A stretch of DNA of 52,612 nucleotides from the NCBI GenBank assembly GCA_016291655.1, contig JAEEYF010000091.1, forward strand, positions 1 to 52,612, written 5' to 3'. The stretch's first letter is position 1. Each line of letters opens with the position of its first letter. The position numbers and the translations under genes are program-made. The notes under the pieces were generated by a model, which worked only from the letters and a program-made list of their open reading frames with translations, ran no database searches and was not told the DNA's origin. The DNA comes from Lachnospiraceae bacterium. GTDB lineage: Bacteria; Bacillota; Clostridia; Lachnospirales; Lachnospiraceae. Positions 18,846 to 27,704 of the stretch are shown in pieces.

Positions 18846-21191
18846 ATGAAAGAAAAGATCAAACAACCTATGTCTAAAGGCAAGATCGCATTACTTGCGG
18901 TGATCTCGATCGTTGCTCTGGTGATTGTCATCTACCTGATTTACTATCTTTTCCATGTTGTGTTAAACAAAGGATATAAGAAGTATCTCACAGACTATGA
19001 ATACGAAGTGGGAACGAGTTATACTCCGCTGTCTGATAAGGATGTGAAAGTTCCCGGCTACGATCTTGTTGCGGAAAATGAGATCTTAAAGCTTTATACG
19101 GACACAAAGACAGGTTATGTTGCCGTGTATGACAAGAGAAACGGCAGTGTGACCTATTCGAACCCCCTGGATGCGGATACGGATCCGCTGGCTAAGAACA
19201 AATCATTAAAAGGATATATGAAATCCGCTTTCACTTTGGACTATTACAATGCAGTTGCCAAAATCGGTACATATTCCGCTTATGATCATTCTGTTGCCAA
19301 AAACCAAATGACCTATGAATCCATTCAAAACGGTGTCAGATACATTTATACCATAGGTGATTACAAGCCTGAGAGCGCATCTGCCATTTATTTTGAGATT
19401 CCGTTGGATTACAGGCTTGACGGAGACTCGGTAGTGGTAAACATTCCCACCGGACATATAAAGGAAGATGGTGCGGGATTTGTTTACAACATCAAGCTCC
19501 TGCAGTACTTCGGAGCGGCAAGCACAGAAGAAACCGGCTATACGGTGGTCCCCAACGGCTCCGGCTCTCTGATCGAATTCAACAACGGCAAGAAGGATCA
19601 GGTGAGATACAGTCAGTATTTTTACAGCATAGATCCCCTGGTGGAAAGCTACACTTCACTGGAAAACGTTGATCCCGTGAAACTCTCTTTCTGGGGCATA
19701 TGCAGAGAAGACCGTTCTTTGCTTGTAAATGTGGAAAAGGGAGCGACAATTGCAGCTCTCGTTGCAGACATTTCGGGACGACTTAACAGTTACAACTCGG
19801 CCTATGCAACCTTTTATCTGAGAAACGCGGATAACCTTAAGAACTTCGGTAATTCCACCACGGATGTTTTCGTTATGGAAAAGGAACTTTACGACATGAA
19901 CATTCAGGTCCGTTACACCTTCCTTACCGAAGAAAACAAGGGATATGCAGGGCTTGCAAATTACATGAGGAACAAACTCGTTTCGGAGGGTGTTCTTGCA
20001 CCAAAGACGGAAGACGGAGACATTCCGTTCTACTATGACATTATTTCCGGAATCAGGGCAACCAACCACGTTCTCGGAAAGCTCACCTACAGGATACAAT
20101 CCATGACTTCCTTTGATGAAGCGGGTGAGATCGCTGAGGATCTTCAGAGTCTGGGGATCAAAAAGCAGATCATGAACCTTCAGGGCTGGTTTAACAAGGG
20201 CGTTAATCACAATATGCCCGACAGGATAAACGTAACAGGCAAACTTGGAGGAAAACACGGACTTGAGGAATTGAACGAAACCCTGAAGGGCGTGAACGGA
20301 AAGCTCTATGCGGATGTTGCATTCCAAAAGGTTTCCTTCGGAGCGAATTTTGATTATAACATTGAAGGCGCACGTTACTATGGCGCCGGATATGCGGCAT
20401 CCTTCGGACTTACCAATCCCACAACCCTCAGAAACATCTATGGTTTGGGCTATTCCGAAAATCTTTATGACATTATGAGCCCCAAGTACCTGAGCCACTA
20501 TGTTGAGAAATTTGCCAAAAAGATAGGCAGATATGATGTGGACGGTATTTCCTTAAGGGATCTGGGAAGCTACCTTTCTTCCGACAAAAAGCGTAACGAA
20601 GTCATCGATCGTGAGCAGGCGCTTGAGATCGTCTGTGCAAACCTGAACAAGCTGGAGGAAACAGGTAAGTCGCTTCTGATCAATGAAGCAAATGATTACG
20701 CCTTCGGATATGCAGAGAACATCCTGAACGCACCGATGGAAGATAACGATTATCCGATCATCGATGCAAGGATACCTTTATACGAAATGATAGTTCACGG
20801 CTGCATTGACTACTCATCCAACCTGTTGAACTTTGACGATTCGCCGGATCTCACACCTACTCTTCTTAAACTCGTTGAGAACGGTGCGGCTCCTCACTAC
20901 GTGTTCACCGAAAAGAATTCGAGTGAGATGAAGAATACGGCAATGAACAGATACTATGCAACTACTTATGAGACATGGAAGAACGAAGCTGCAGATGCAT
21001 ATGCATATGTAAATGATGCTTTAAAACATGTTTCCGGCGCATGCATTGTGGATCACGCGATCAACGGAGATCTCAGAAAGATCGTATATGATAACGGAGT
21101 TACGATCTATGTGAACTACGGAAAGAGCGCAGGAACCATCGACGGACTTACGGTAAACGGCTTAAGCTACAGAGTGGAGGGAACAAAATGA
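18846..21191 (+). CDS. DUF5696-like membrane-anchored protein, possible cryptic glycosidase fold
   Basis: A 781-residue protein with one N-terminal membrane helix (residues 14-40) and an external remainder. The first ~300 residues form a beta-rich region (ENEILKLYTDTKTGYVAVYDKRNGS onward). Residues ~390-690 look like a TIM barrel with DVDGISLRDLG (Asp566, Asp572) and INEANDYAF (Glu614, Asp617) at strand ends, and a C-terminal beta-sandwich closes it (VYDNGVTIYVNYG). This order is that of retaining glycosidases related to GH31/GH36/GH101, so a hydrolase or glycan-binding role is possible. That is my inference. I place it in DUF5696 from overall pattern and context. AGGAGGCGGGC precedes the ATG. 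Confidence 0.72.
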   Translation: MKEKIKQPMSKGKIALLAVISIVALVIVIYLIYYLFHVVLNKGYKKYLTDYEYEVGTSYTPLSDKDVKVPGYDLVAENEILKLYTDTKTGYVAVYDKRNGSVTYSNPLDADTDPLAKNKSLKGYMKSAFTLDYYNAVAKIGTYSAYDHSVAKNQMTYESIQNGVRYIYTIGDYKPESASAIYFEIPLDYRLDGDSVVVNIPTGHIKEDGAGFVYNIKLLQYFGAASTEETGYTVVPNGSGSLIEFNNGKKDQVRYSQYFYSIDPLVESYTSLENVDPVKLSFWGICREDRSLLVNVEKGATIAALVADISGRLNSYNSAYATFYLRNADNLKNFGNSTTDVFVMEKELYDMNIQVRYTFLTEENKGYAGLANYMRNKLVSEGVLAPKTEDGDIPFYYDIISGIRATNHVLGKLTYRIQSMTSFDEAGEIAEDLQSLGIKKQIMNLQGWFNKGVNHNMPDRINVTGKLGGKHGLEELNETLKGVNGKLYADVAFQKVSFGANFDYNIEGARYYGAGYAASFGLTNPTTLRNIYGLGYSENLYDIMSPKYLSHYVEKFAKKIGRYDVDGISLRDLGSYLSSDKKRNEVIDREQALEIVCANLNKLEETGKSLLINEANDYAFGYAENILNAPMEDNDYPIIDARIPLYEMIVHGCIDYSSNLLNFDDSPDLTPTLLKLVENGAAPHYVFTEKNSSEMKNTAMNRYYATTYETWKNEAADAYAYVNDALKHVSGACIVDHAINGDLRKIVYDNGVTIYVNYGKSAGTIDGLTVNGLSYRVEGTK

Positions 21192-22105
21192 AGAAAAAAA
21201 GAAAACTGTCCCTCACAAGAAAAAGAGCTATAGCGGGTCTGCTGTTCATCAGTCCCTGGTTCATCGGATTCCTGATCTTCTATGTGCGGTCGCTTGTTAT
21301 GGCAGTCACCTTCTCGCTTTCCAAAATGGAAATGGGAGCGGTGGGATATACACTGGAATATACCGGACTGGAGAATCTGATCTATGCTTTCAGAGTTCAC
21401 GGATCATTCAAGCAGGTTTTGACGACCTCTGTAATGAACATGCTGGTCGATGTTCCGCTTATCACGTTTTTCAGTTTGTTCATGGCGATGCTGCTTAACA
21501 GAAAGTTCAAGGGAAGAGGCCTGGTACGTGCTATATTCTTCCTTCCGATCATACTTAACGGAGATGCCATCACAGAAGCCATTCAGCTGGCAGAAAAAAT
21601 GATGAACGGCGGTGTGGCGACTCAGGCAGCGGAGATCACCGCGTCTTCCTCGGGTATGCTTGCCTTTGACATTGATTACCTGATATCCACCTTTATGAAC
21701 CTGGGTATTCCGGTCAAGCTTTTGGATTACATCGCTCAGGCGGTTGACAGGATAAACACTATTATTTCGGCATCGGGTGTTCAGATCATCATCTTCATCG
21801 CAGCGCTGCAGTCAATTCCGGGATCTTTGTATGAGGTTTCCAGGATCGAGGGAGCAACAGCCTATGAGACCTTCTGGAAGGTAACCTTCCCGATGGTAAT
21901 GCCTCACATCATCACCAACATCGTATATACCATTGTCGATGCATTTTCCAAGAGTGAGATCGTTGATCTGGCGTACGACGTTATGTTTTCCGAGAAAAAC
22001 TTCGGACTTGGTTCGGTAATGACTCTGGTGAGCACGATAATCACCTGCGGAATTCTTGTTATTATCGTCGGGTTGATACAAAAACGAACGTTCTACTATA
22101 ACTAA
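21188..22105 (+). CDS. ABC sugar transporter permease (LplB/YteP type), second pair
   Basis: A 305-residue permease with six membrane segments and the EAA-type loop EVSRIEGATAYETFWKVTFPMVMP. It contains an unusually long extracellular stretch of ~60 residues (EKMMNGGVATQAAEITASSS onward) between mid-protein segments, not seen in the first pair. The start overlaps the DUF5696-like stop by four bases (ATGA), tying its translation to that gene. It pairs with the next permease. Confidence 0.88.
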   Translation: MKKKRKLSLTRKRAIAGLLFISPWFIGFLIFYVRSLVMAVTFSLSKMEMGAVGYTLEYTGLENLIYAFRVHGSFKQVLTTSVMNMLVDVPLITFFSLFMAMLLNRKFKGRGLVRAIFFLPIILNGDAITEAIQLAEKMMNGGVATQAAEITASSSGMLAFDIDYLISTFMNLGIPVKLLDYIAQAVDRINTIISASGVQIIIFIAALQSIPGSLYEVSRIEGATAYETFWKVTFPMVMPHIITNIVYTIVDAFSKSEIVDLAYDVMFSEKNFGLGSVMTLVSTIITCGILVIIVGLIQKRTFYYN

Positions 22106-22123
22106 GGAAGGAGAGGAATTGAA

Positions 22124-23122
22124 ATGCTAAGTATTAAAACAGCGGAAGTAAAGAAATTTTTTACCGAAGCAAAGCATGAACTGGCTGATCCCTATCGTCG
22201 CAATGCTTATTTCAAAAAGTTGAAAAAATTCCTCGTGAGTCTTCTGAGTTTTCTGGTCATATTGGGAGTTGCCTATGTGATCATAGCACCGGTTATCGGA
22301 ATGTTTGTTAACTCTATCTCCTCGGACAAGGATGCTTACGATCCTATAATGTTTATATTTCCCAATTATCCTACACTTGAGAAATATCAACTCGTTATCA
22401 AACGTATGGATTATTGGAAAACCATTGGCAGAAACATGGGTCTGGTAGCAATTTGCACACTGATCCAGCTGCTTGTATGCTCAATGGTCGGATATGGCTT
22501 TGCCAGATTCAATTTTCCGTTTAAAAAGATACTGTTCGGATTCGTTGTTGTCATGATTGTTATTCCGAATCATGCAATAATGCTTCCGCTGTATATAACT
22601 TTTAAAGAGATTGATCCTTTCGGACTCTTCACCCTGCTATTTAAAGGAGGAGTGTCAATCATGGGTACACCGCTCCCCATGATCGTCATGTCCCTTCTCG
22701 GATGCGGGTTGAGATCCGGTCTGTATATCTACATTTTCAATCAGTTCTTCAGAGGACTGCCCAAAGAAATAGAAGAGGCGGCGCTCGTAGACGGTGCGGG
22801 ACTGTGGTATACCTATTTCAGGATCATGCTCGTAAATGCAATGCCATCCGTCATTACTGTTACGGTCTTTTCAGTCGTATGGCAGTTTAATGACACATTT
22901 TTCGCCAACTTGTTCAACATCAGCGATAACATTGTGATCAGTAAAAGGATCTCGTCTCTTGCAGGCGTGATCGCCAATCAGGACAGGATATTGGAACCTC
23001 CGCTTCAGAAGCTTTATGTTTCTGCGGGAACTATCCTTATCATTGTTCCGATGGTAGTGATCTATCTGATATTGCAGAAACGGTTCATAGAAGGCGTAGA
23101 AAGAAGCGGTATAGTGGGTTAA
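22124..23122 (+). CDS. ABC sugar transporter permease (YtcP/UgpE type), second pair
   Basis: A 332-residue permease with an extra ~35-residue charged N-terminal tail (EVKKFFTEAKHELADPYRRNAYFKK) before the first membrane segment. The EAA loop reads EEAALVDGAGLWYTYFRIMLVNAMP, and the protein ends FIEGVERSGIVG, typical of the partner subunit class. GAAGGAGAGG precedes the ATG. It is the partner of the preceding permease and probably works with the binding protein at 25 kb. Confidence 0.88.
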   Translation: MLSIKTAEVKKFFTEAKHELADPYRRNAYFKKLKKFLVSLLSFLVILGVAYVIIAPVIGMFVNSISSDKDAYDPIMFIFPNYPTLEKYQLVIKRMDYWKTIGRNMGLVAICTLIQLLVCSMVGYGFARFNFPFKKILFGFVVVMIVIPNHAIMLPLYITFKEIDPFGLFTLLFKGGVSIMGTPLPMIVMSLLGCGLRSGLYIYIFNQFFRGLPKEIEEAALVDGAGLWYTYFRIMLVNAMPSVITVTVFSVVWQFNDTFFANLFNISDNIVISKRISSLAGVIANQDRILEPPLQKLYVSAGTILIIVPMVVIYLILQKRFIEGVERSGIVG

Positions 23123-23151
23123 AACCTAAAAAAATAAGGGAGGAATTAATT

Positions 23152-25038
23152 GTGAAGAAAAAAGTCTTAGCACTTGCTTTATCACTCGCAATGGTCGTAT
23201 CACTTGCGGCTTGCGGTGGAAGCGGAAATCAGGGGCCGGCAACGATAACGGCTACACCTACACCGGCAGCAGAAATTGTTGTTACAAACACACCTACCCC
23301 CACACCTGTTCCGACAGCAGCTCCTGTCTTTGTTAAGAAGACACCCAGCATTGACTTCGAGGACGGAAATTACGGTTTTGCATCTGTTTTCAAGGGATCG
23401 GGAAAAGCTGACGAATCCAAAATGGAATTGGCAGAGGCTGATGGCAGCAAGGTTGTAAAGGTAAGCAATGTAAAAGCTAATCTTGAAACCTATGTGGCAT
23501 TTGATGTTTATGCCCTTCTCGGCGAGAAAGCAGCAGATGTTGCAACAATTGAAGTAACACTTTGGGGAAATGATGAAGACGGCTTGCCCAATGCTTCAGC
23601 AGGTAATCTCATCGGAAAATTCAGTGTTACGGACGAAGACGGTAAAACAGAAGTTGTTGATGAAAAGGAAGAATGGCATTGGTCTCCTTTCCTTGACAGA
23701 GCAGGATCAAGAGTATTTTCTTATGAAGTGCCCGAAGGAAAGACCTTTGATTCCAATGAAGACATTTTCATTGTACTTCTTAATGAGAATGCAGCTGCAA
23801 AGGACAAAAAGGGCGGCGTAGAAAGAAATGCTGTTCTCTTGATCGATGATCTTACATTCCTTGACAAGGCAGGAAACACTATTCCTGTAGCTGACACTAC
23901 TGTAGCTTTTGTAGGACCTACGGTAGAAGATGCACCCGATTTCTCAGGCCTGTATCTTGTTAAGAATCCGGTTAACTTTGAAGGCTTTGTAACAAGCGGC
24001 GGAGCATGGAGCCAGAACGGTATTGAGGTTACAGACGAGTTTGATGCAGCACTTGTTCCCGGCTCTGCTATCGAGATCAGTTACAGCTCCGAAAGCGGAG
24101 ACATTTGGGTATTGTTCCCTTGGGCAGACGGCGGCTGGAGAAGATGCGCACAGAACGCTGCGTACAAGAATGGCTCAAAGAATGTTGCACAGGTTACATA
24201 TGAACAGCTTGTTGCCGTTTACGGCGAAGACAAGACAAAATGGGGCAAGATGTTCCAGTGTGAATCTGATTCAGCTTGGGAAGTTTACAGCGTAAAGGTT
24301 GGACAGAAGGCAGAGAGACCTACTCTTACCAACGCTGTTTCAATCCCTGATTTCGTAACAAGCGGATCGGCATGGGGCCAGAATGGTTTTGAGATCACAG
24401 CCGATATCTTTGATGCGATCGTTCCCGGAACTGCACTCGAAGTAACCTTCAGTTCAGAAGACAACTCTCTTTGGATCCTCTTCCCTTGGGCAGACGGCGG
24501 CTGGAGAAGATGTGCACAGGGTGAGGCTCTTATCACAGGCGATAAGGCATACATCACATACGATCAGCTTGTAGCGGTTTACGGCGAAGACAAGACCAAG
24601 TGGGGCGCAATGCTTCAGTGTGAAGCACAGACTGCATGGGAAGTTTACGGCATTAAGGTCGGAAAACTCGGCTCTATCCCTGCAGCAAACAATATCGTTA
24701 ATATCCCTGACTTCGTAACAAGCGGATCGGCATGGGGACAGAATGGTTTTGAGATCACATCCGATATCTTCGATGCGATCGTTCCCGGATCTTACATTAG
24801 GGTTAAATTCTCAAGTGAAGACAACTCTCTTTGGATCCTCTTCCCTTGGGCAGACGGCGGCTGGAGAAGATGTGCACAGGGTGAAGCTATTATCGATAAT
24901 GGCTATGCATACATTTCTTATGACCAGCTTGTAGCAGTATATGGAGAAGATAAGACAAAATGGGGCGCAATGCTTCAGTGCGAGGCACAGACTGCATGGG
25001 AAGTTTATGCGGTTGATGTGATCAGCAAGGCAGAATAA
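23152..25038 (+). CDS. Non-catalytic surface lipoprotein with one large and three tandem beta-sandwich modules
   Basis: A 628-residue protein with a GTG start preceded by GGGAGG. The lipobox is LAACGG, followed by a Thr/Pro-rich linker. Residues ~65-245 form one beta-sandwich-like domain with Asp/Glu-rich loops (IDFEDGNYGF, LLIDDLTF). Three copies of a ~120-residue module follow, beginning at Phe279, Phe401 and Phe521, each with SGxAWxQNG(F/I)E(I/V)T, LFPWADGGWRRCAQ and LVAVYGEDKTKWG. Exposed Trp and Asp residues are typical of carbohydrate-binding modules. No catalytic motif is present, so it is probably a mannan-capturing surface protein. I cannot assign a CBM family. Confidence 0.75.
   Translation: MKKKVLALALSLAMVVSLAACGGSGNQGPATITATPTPAAEIVVTNTPTPTPVPTAAPVFVKKTPSIDFEDGNYGFASVFKGSGKADESKMELAEADGSKVVKVSNVKANLETYVAFDVYALLGEKAADVATIEVTLWGNDEDGLPNASAGNLIGKFSVTDEDGKTEVVDEKEEWHWSPFLDRAGSRVFSYEVPEGKTFDSNEDIFIVLLNENAAAKDKKGGVERNAVLLIDDLTFLDKAGNTIPVADTTVAFVGPTVEDAPDFSGLYLVKNPVNFEGFVTSGGAWSQNGIEVTDEFDAALVPGSAIEISYSSESGDIWVLFPWADGGWRRCAQNAAYKNGSKNVAQVTYEQLVAVYGEDKTKWGKMFQCESDSAWEVYSVKVGQKAERPTLTNAVSIPDFVTSGSAWGQNGFEITADIFDAIVPGTALEVTFSSEDNSLWILFPWADGGWRRCAQGEALITGDKAYITYDQLVAVYGEDKTKWGAMLQCEAQTAWEVYGIKVGKLGSIPAANNIVNIPDFVTSGSAWGQNGFEITSDIFDAIVPGSYIRVKFSSEDNSLWILFPWADGGWRRCAQGEAIIDNGYAYISYDQLVAVYGEDKTKWGAMLQCEAQTAWEVYAVDVISKAE
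23986..25017 (+). repeat. Three ~360-bp tandem in-gene repeats
   Basis: The three modules of the surface lipoprotein are repeated at the DNA level. Copies 2 and 3 are exactly 360 bases apart and are almost identical over long stretches (for example around TTCGTAACAAGCGGATCGG), with mostly silent differences. Copy 1 is 366 bases before copy 2 and more diverged. This indicates a recent duplication of the last unit. Confidence 0.85.
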
Positions 25039-25054
25039 TAGGGAGGATACAAAA

Positions 25055-26569
25055 ATGTTTAAAACCAAAAAGTTACTCGCTGCAGTTTTAAGCGCAGCTA
25101 TGGTTTTGTCTCTCGCGGCATGCGGAGGTGAGACTGCAGAGCCTCAGGTTGTAGCGAATGGCGATGTTGCCGGCGCTCAAAAAACAAAAAACGTAGATAA
25201 CGGTGATGCAGCAGCTAAAAAGAAGCTTTCCACCATAACCATAGGCTCTTGGTGGGTTCAGGCCTACGATTCCGATGACCATATGGATGATGCGTCAGAC
25301 TGGGTAACAAACCAGGATAAAGAAGGCGATGATGCTTCAAAGCTTGAAACAAAGGCATTCAACCGTAAAGTCCTTCAGGCTAAGTGGGACAATGTCAAGA
25401 AGATTGAAGACAAGTACGGCATCAAGTTCTATTGGCAGAACCTTACCTACAATGGAACAAAAGACTCCATTAATACTTCTATCCTTGCCGGAACTCCTGA
25501 CTGTGAGCTCTATCTTGTAGATACAGGTATGGGTATTCCCGCTCAGCTCGGAAATATGGCAGTAGATTTAAGAAAAATACTTCCTGCAGATGCAGATATC
25601 TTAACAAACCAGACAGTTATGAAGTATCTCGATCTCGGTGACGGTAAGGTTTGTATCATTGCTCGTGTATCAGCTGAAAAGCAGGTAGAGGCAACCTATC
25701 CTCTCGGCTTCAACAAGAAGCTCATTGATGATGCAGGTCTTGAGGATCCCAGAGATCTTTGGGAAAAGGGTGAATGGACCTGGGACAAGTTCATCGACTA
25801 TTGTGAAGAACTTACAAAGGATACAGACGGCGACGGACAGATCGATCAGTGGGGCTATTGCGGCTATCAGGTTGAAACCTTTGAGCAGCTCATGATGTCT
25901 AACGGTGCCAACATTGCAAACGGTACAACTCAGACTCTTGATTCCGCTGAAACAATCGAAGCGATCGATATGATGATCAAGATGTACAATGAATACAACG
26001 TATGCTATCCTTACGATTTCGATGGCACTCCTTCAGACAGTATGAGAAATCAGTATACACAGGGTAACATAGCTTTCTTCCCCATCGCAGCTTGGATCGC
26101 AGACGGAAACAAGGACTATGACTATGGTGATACTATCGGAACATATCTCGATTGGGATACGATCTATGTTCGTTGGCCTGTAGGACCTCACGGTGACAAG
26201 GATACAAATGCAGGTAAGAATGCTACGGGCGGTGAGTACTACATCATCCCTCAGGGCGTTGCAGAACCCGAGAAGGTTTACAACTTCCTGTATGATTACT
26301 GGAACTGGTTTGACGGCGACACATCCATGCGTGATGATAAGAAGATCCTCAACTGGTGGTATGGTGTAACATCCAGAGACGAAGAGCTTCAGAATCACAA
26401 CTTTGAGATCATGAATGAATGCGGTCTTCATACAACATTTGATCTTTGGAGCGATTCCGGAGTTGAGTACGATATGTACGCACTTATCAGAGGCGAAGTA
26501 ACAGCCGCTCAGTTCGCAGCAACATACAAGAACGAAGTTCAGGCTTATCTTGACGCTTACTTCAAATAA
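25055..26569 (+). CDS. Extracellular sugar-binding lipoprotein of the second transporter
   Basis: A 504-residue ABC solute-binding protein. Lipobox LAAC with Cys23 is followed by a short Gly/Asp linker and the binding fold: ITIGSWWVQAY, INTSILAGTPDCELYLVDTG, YPLGFNKKLIDDAGLEDPRDLWEKGEWTWDKFIDYCEEL, and a calcium-loop-like DTDGDGQIDQWG. The start has GGGAGG upstream. It lies directly after the second permease pair and the repeat lipoprotein, and before a manno-oligosaccharide phosphorylase, so manno-oligosaccharides are the likely ligand. Confidence 0.88.
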   Translation: MFKTKKLLAAVLSAAMVLSLAACGGETAEPQVVANGDVAGAQKTKNVDNGDAAAKKKLSTITIGSWWVQAYDSDDHMDDASDWVTNQDKEGDDASKLETKAFNRKVLQAKWDNVKKIEDKYGIKFYWQNLTYNGTKDSINTSILAGTPDCELYLVDTGMGIPAQLGNMAVDLRKILPADADILTNQTVMKYLDLGDGKVCIIARVSAEKQVEATYPLGFNKKLIDDAGLEDPRDLWEKGEWTWDKFIDYCEELTKDTDGDGQIDQWGYCGYQVETFEQLMMSNGANIANGTTQTLDSAETIEAIDMMIKMYNEYNVCYPYDFDGTPSDSMRNQYTQGNIAFFPIAAWIADGNKDYDYGDTIGTYLDWDTIYVRWPVGPHGDKDTNAGKNATGGEYYIIPQGVAEPEKVYNFLYDYWNWFDGDTSMRDDKKILNWWYGVTSRDEELQNHNFEIMNECGLHTTFDLWSDSGVEYDMYALIRGEVTAAQFAATYKNEVQAYLDAYFK

Positions 26570-26585
26570 TATTTAGGAGATTTTT

Positions 26586-27614
26586 ATGAGTGATATTAAA
26601 ATGATCGCTCCGGCATTACCGAACATTCCCTGGCAGGAAAAACCTGCCGGGGAAGAGTTCAACCACGCACCGGTGTGGAGGTACACGGAGAATCCAATCA
26701 TCAACCGCTATCCCACAAAAGAGGTAGCAAGAATTTTTAACTCCGCGGTTATGCCTTATAACGGTGAATTCATCGGAGTATTCAGGGGAGAGCAGACAAA
26801 CGGTGTTTCCATGATCTATCTGGGACATTCCAAGGATGCGATCCATTGGACATTCCAGGAGGAAAAGATCCATTTTGTGGATGAAGACGGAAATGATTTC
26901 CAGCCCATCTATGCATATGATCCCAGACTTGTTAAGATCGAGGATACTTACTACATTATGTGGTGTCAGGATATGTACGGCGCTGCAATCGGACTGGCAA
27001 AGACAAAAGATTTCAAGACTTTCACAAGACTTGAAAATCCTTTCCTTCCTTTCAACAGAAATGCGGTTCTTTTCCCGAGAAAGATCAATGGCAATTATGT
27101 AATGCTCTCTCGTCCTTCGGACTCGGGACACACACCTTTCGGAGATATATTCGTTTCCGAAAGTCCCGATCTCGTTTACTGGGGCAAGCATCGCCATGTT
27201 ATGGGAAGATCCTCCGAATGGTGGGAGTCCCTCAAGATCGGCGGAGGCGCAGCACCCATTGAGACAAGTGAGGGCTGGCTTATGTTTTATCATGGGGTTT
27301 CCGGAACCTGCAACGGTTACGTTTATTCGATCGGCGGAGCTATTCTCGATCTTGAAAATCCTTCAAAGGTTCTTTACAGATGTGAGAATTTCCTTCTTAC
27401 CCCTACTGAGTGGTATGAGGAGAGAGGTTTCGTGCCGAATGTATGCTTCCCTTGCGCTACACTTCACGATCCCGAGAGCGGAAAGATCGCTATTTACTAT
27501 GGTTGTGCTGACAGCTATGTCGGCCTTGCATTCTGCAAGTTTGACGAGATCGTCGCATATATTAAAGAGCATTCCGTAACACGCTGGGATGACACAGACA
27601 TCGGAAGAAGATAA
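26586..27614 (+). CDS. Beta-1,4-manno-oligosaccharide phosphorylase, GH130 subfamily 2-like
   Basis: A 342-residue five-bladed propeller. Subfamily 2 enzymes remove mannose from the non-reducing end of manno-oligosaccharides with phosphate, giving mannose 1-phosphate. Seen here: FNSAVMPYNGEFIGVFRGE, the catalytic YDPRL (Asp112), FPFNRNAVLFPRKI-like segments, IGGGAAPIETSEGWLMFYHGV, and EERGFVPNVCFPC. AGGAG precedes the ATG, 17 bases after the binding-protein stop. Together with the GH130_1-like enzyme and the epimerase it completes intracellular mannan breakdown. A strong terminator follows, making it the last gene of the long operon. Confidence 0.9.
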   Translation: MSDIKMIAPALPNIPWQEKPAGEEFNHAPVWRYTENPIINRYPTKEVARIFNSAVMPYNGEFIGVFRGEQTNGVSMIYLGHSKDAIHWTFQEEKIHFVDEDGNDFQPIYAYDPRLVKIEDTYYIMWCQDMYGAAIGLAKTKDFKTFTRLENPFLPFNRNAVLFPRKINGNYVMLSRPSDSGHTPFGDIFVSESPDLVYWGKHRHVMGRSSEWWESLKIGGGAAPIETSEGWLMFYHGVSGTCNGYVYSIGGAILDLENPSKVLYRCENFLLTPTEWYEERGFVPNVCFPCATLHDPESGKIAIYYGCADSYVGLAFCKFDEIVAYIKEHSVTRWDDTDIGRR

Positions 27615-27621
27615 TTCCTTG

Positions 27622-27654
27622 AGTCGGGGGGCTTCGTCCCCCTGACTTATTTTT
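27622..27654 (+). terminator. Terminator at the end of the main mannan operon
   Basis: AGTCGGGGGG pairs with CCCCCTGACT around a TTCGT-type loop (27622-27647), followed by TTATTTTT. The two esterase genes downstream would then need read-through or their own promoter. Confidence 0.8.
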
Positions 27655-27704
27655 AAGCAATCATTAAAAACAGTGTTCAAGGACACTTGTTACCGGGGGT
27701 AAAA

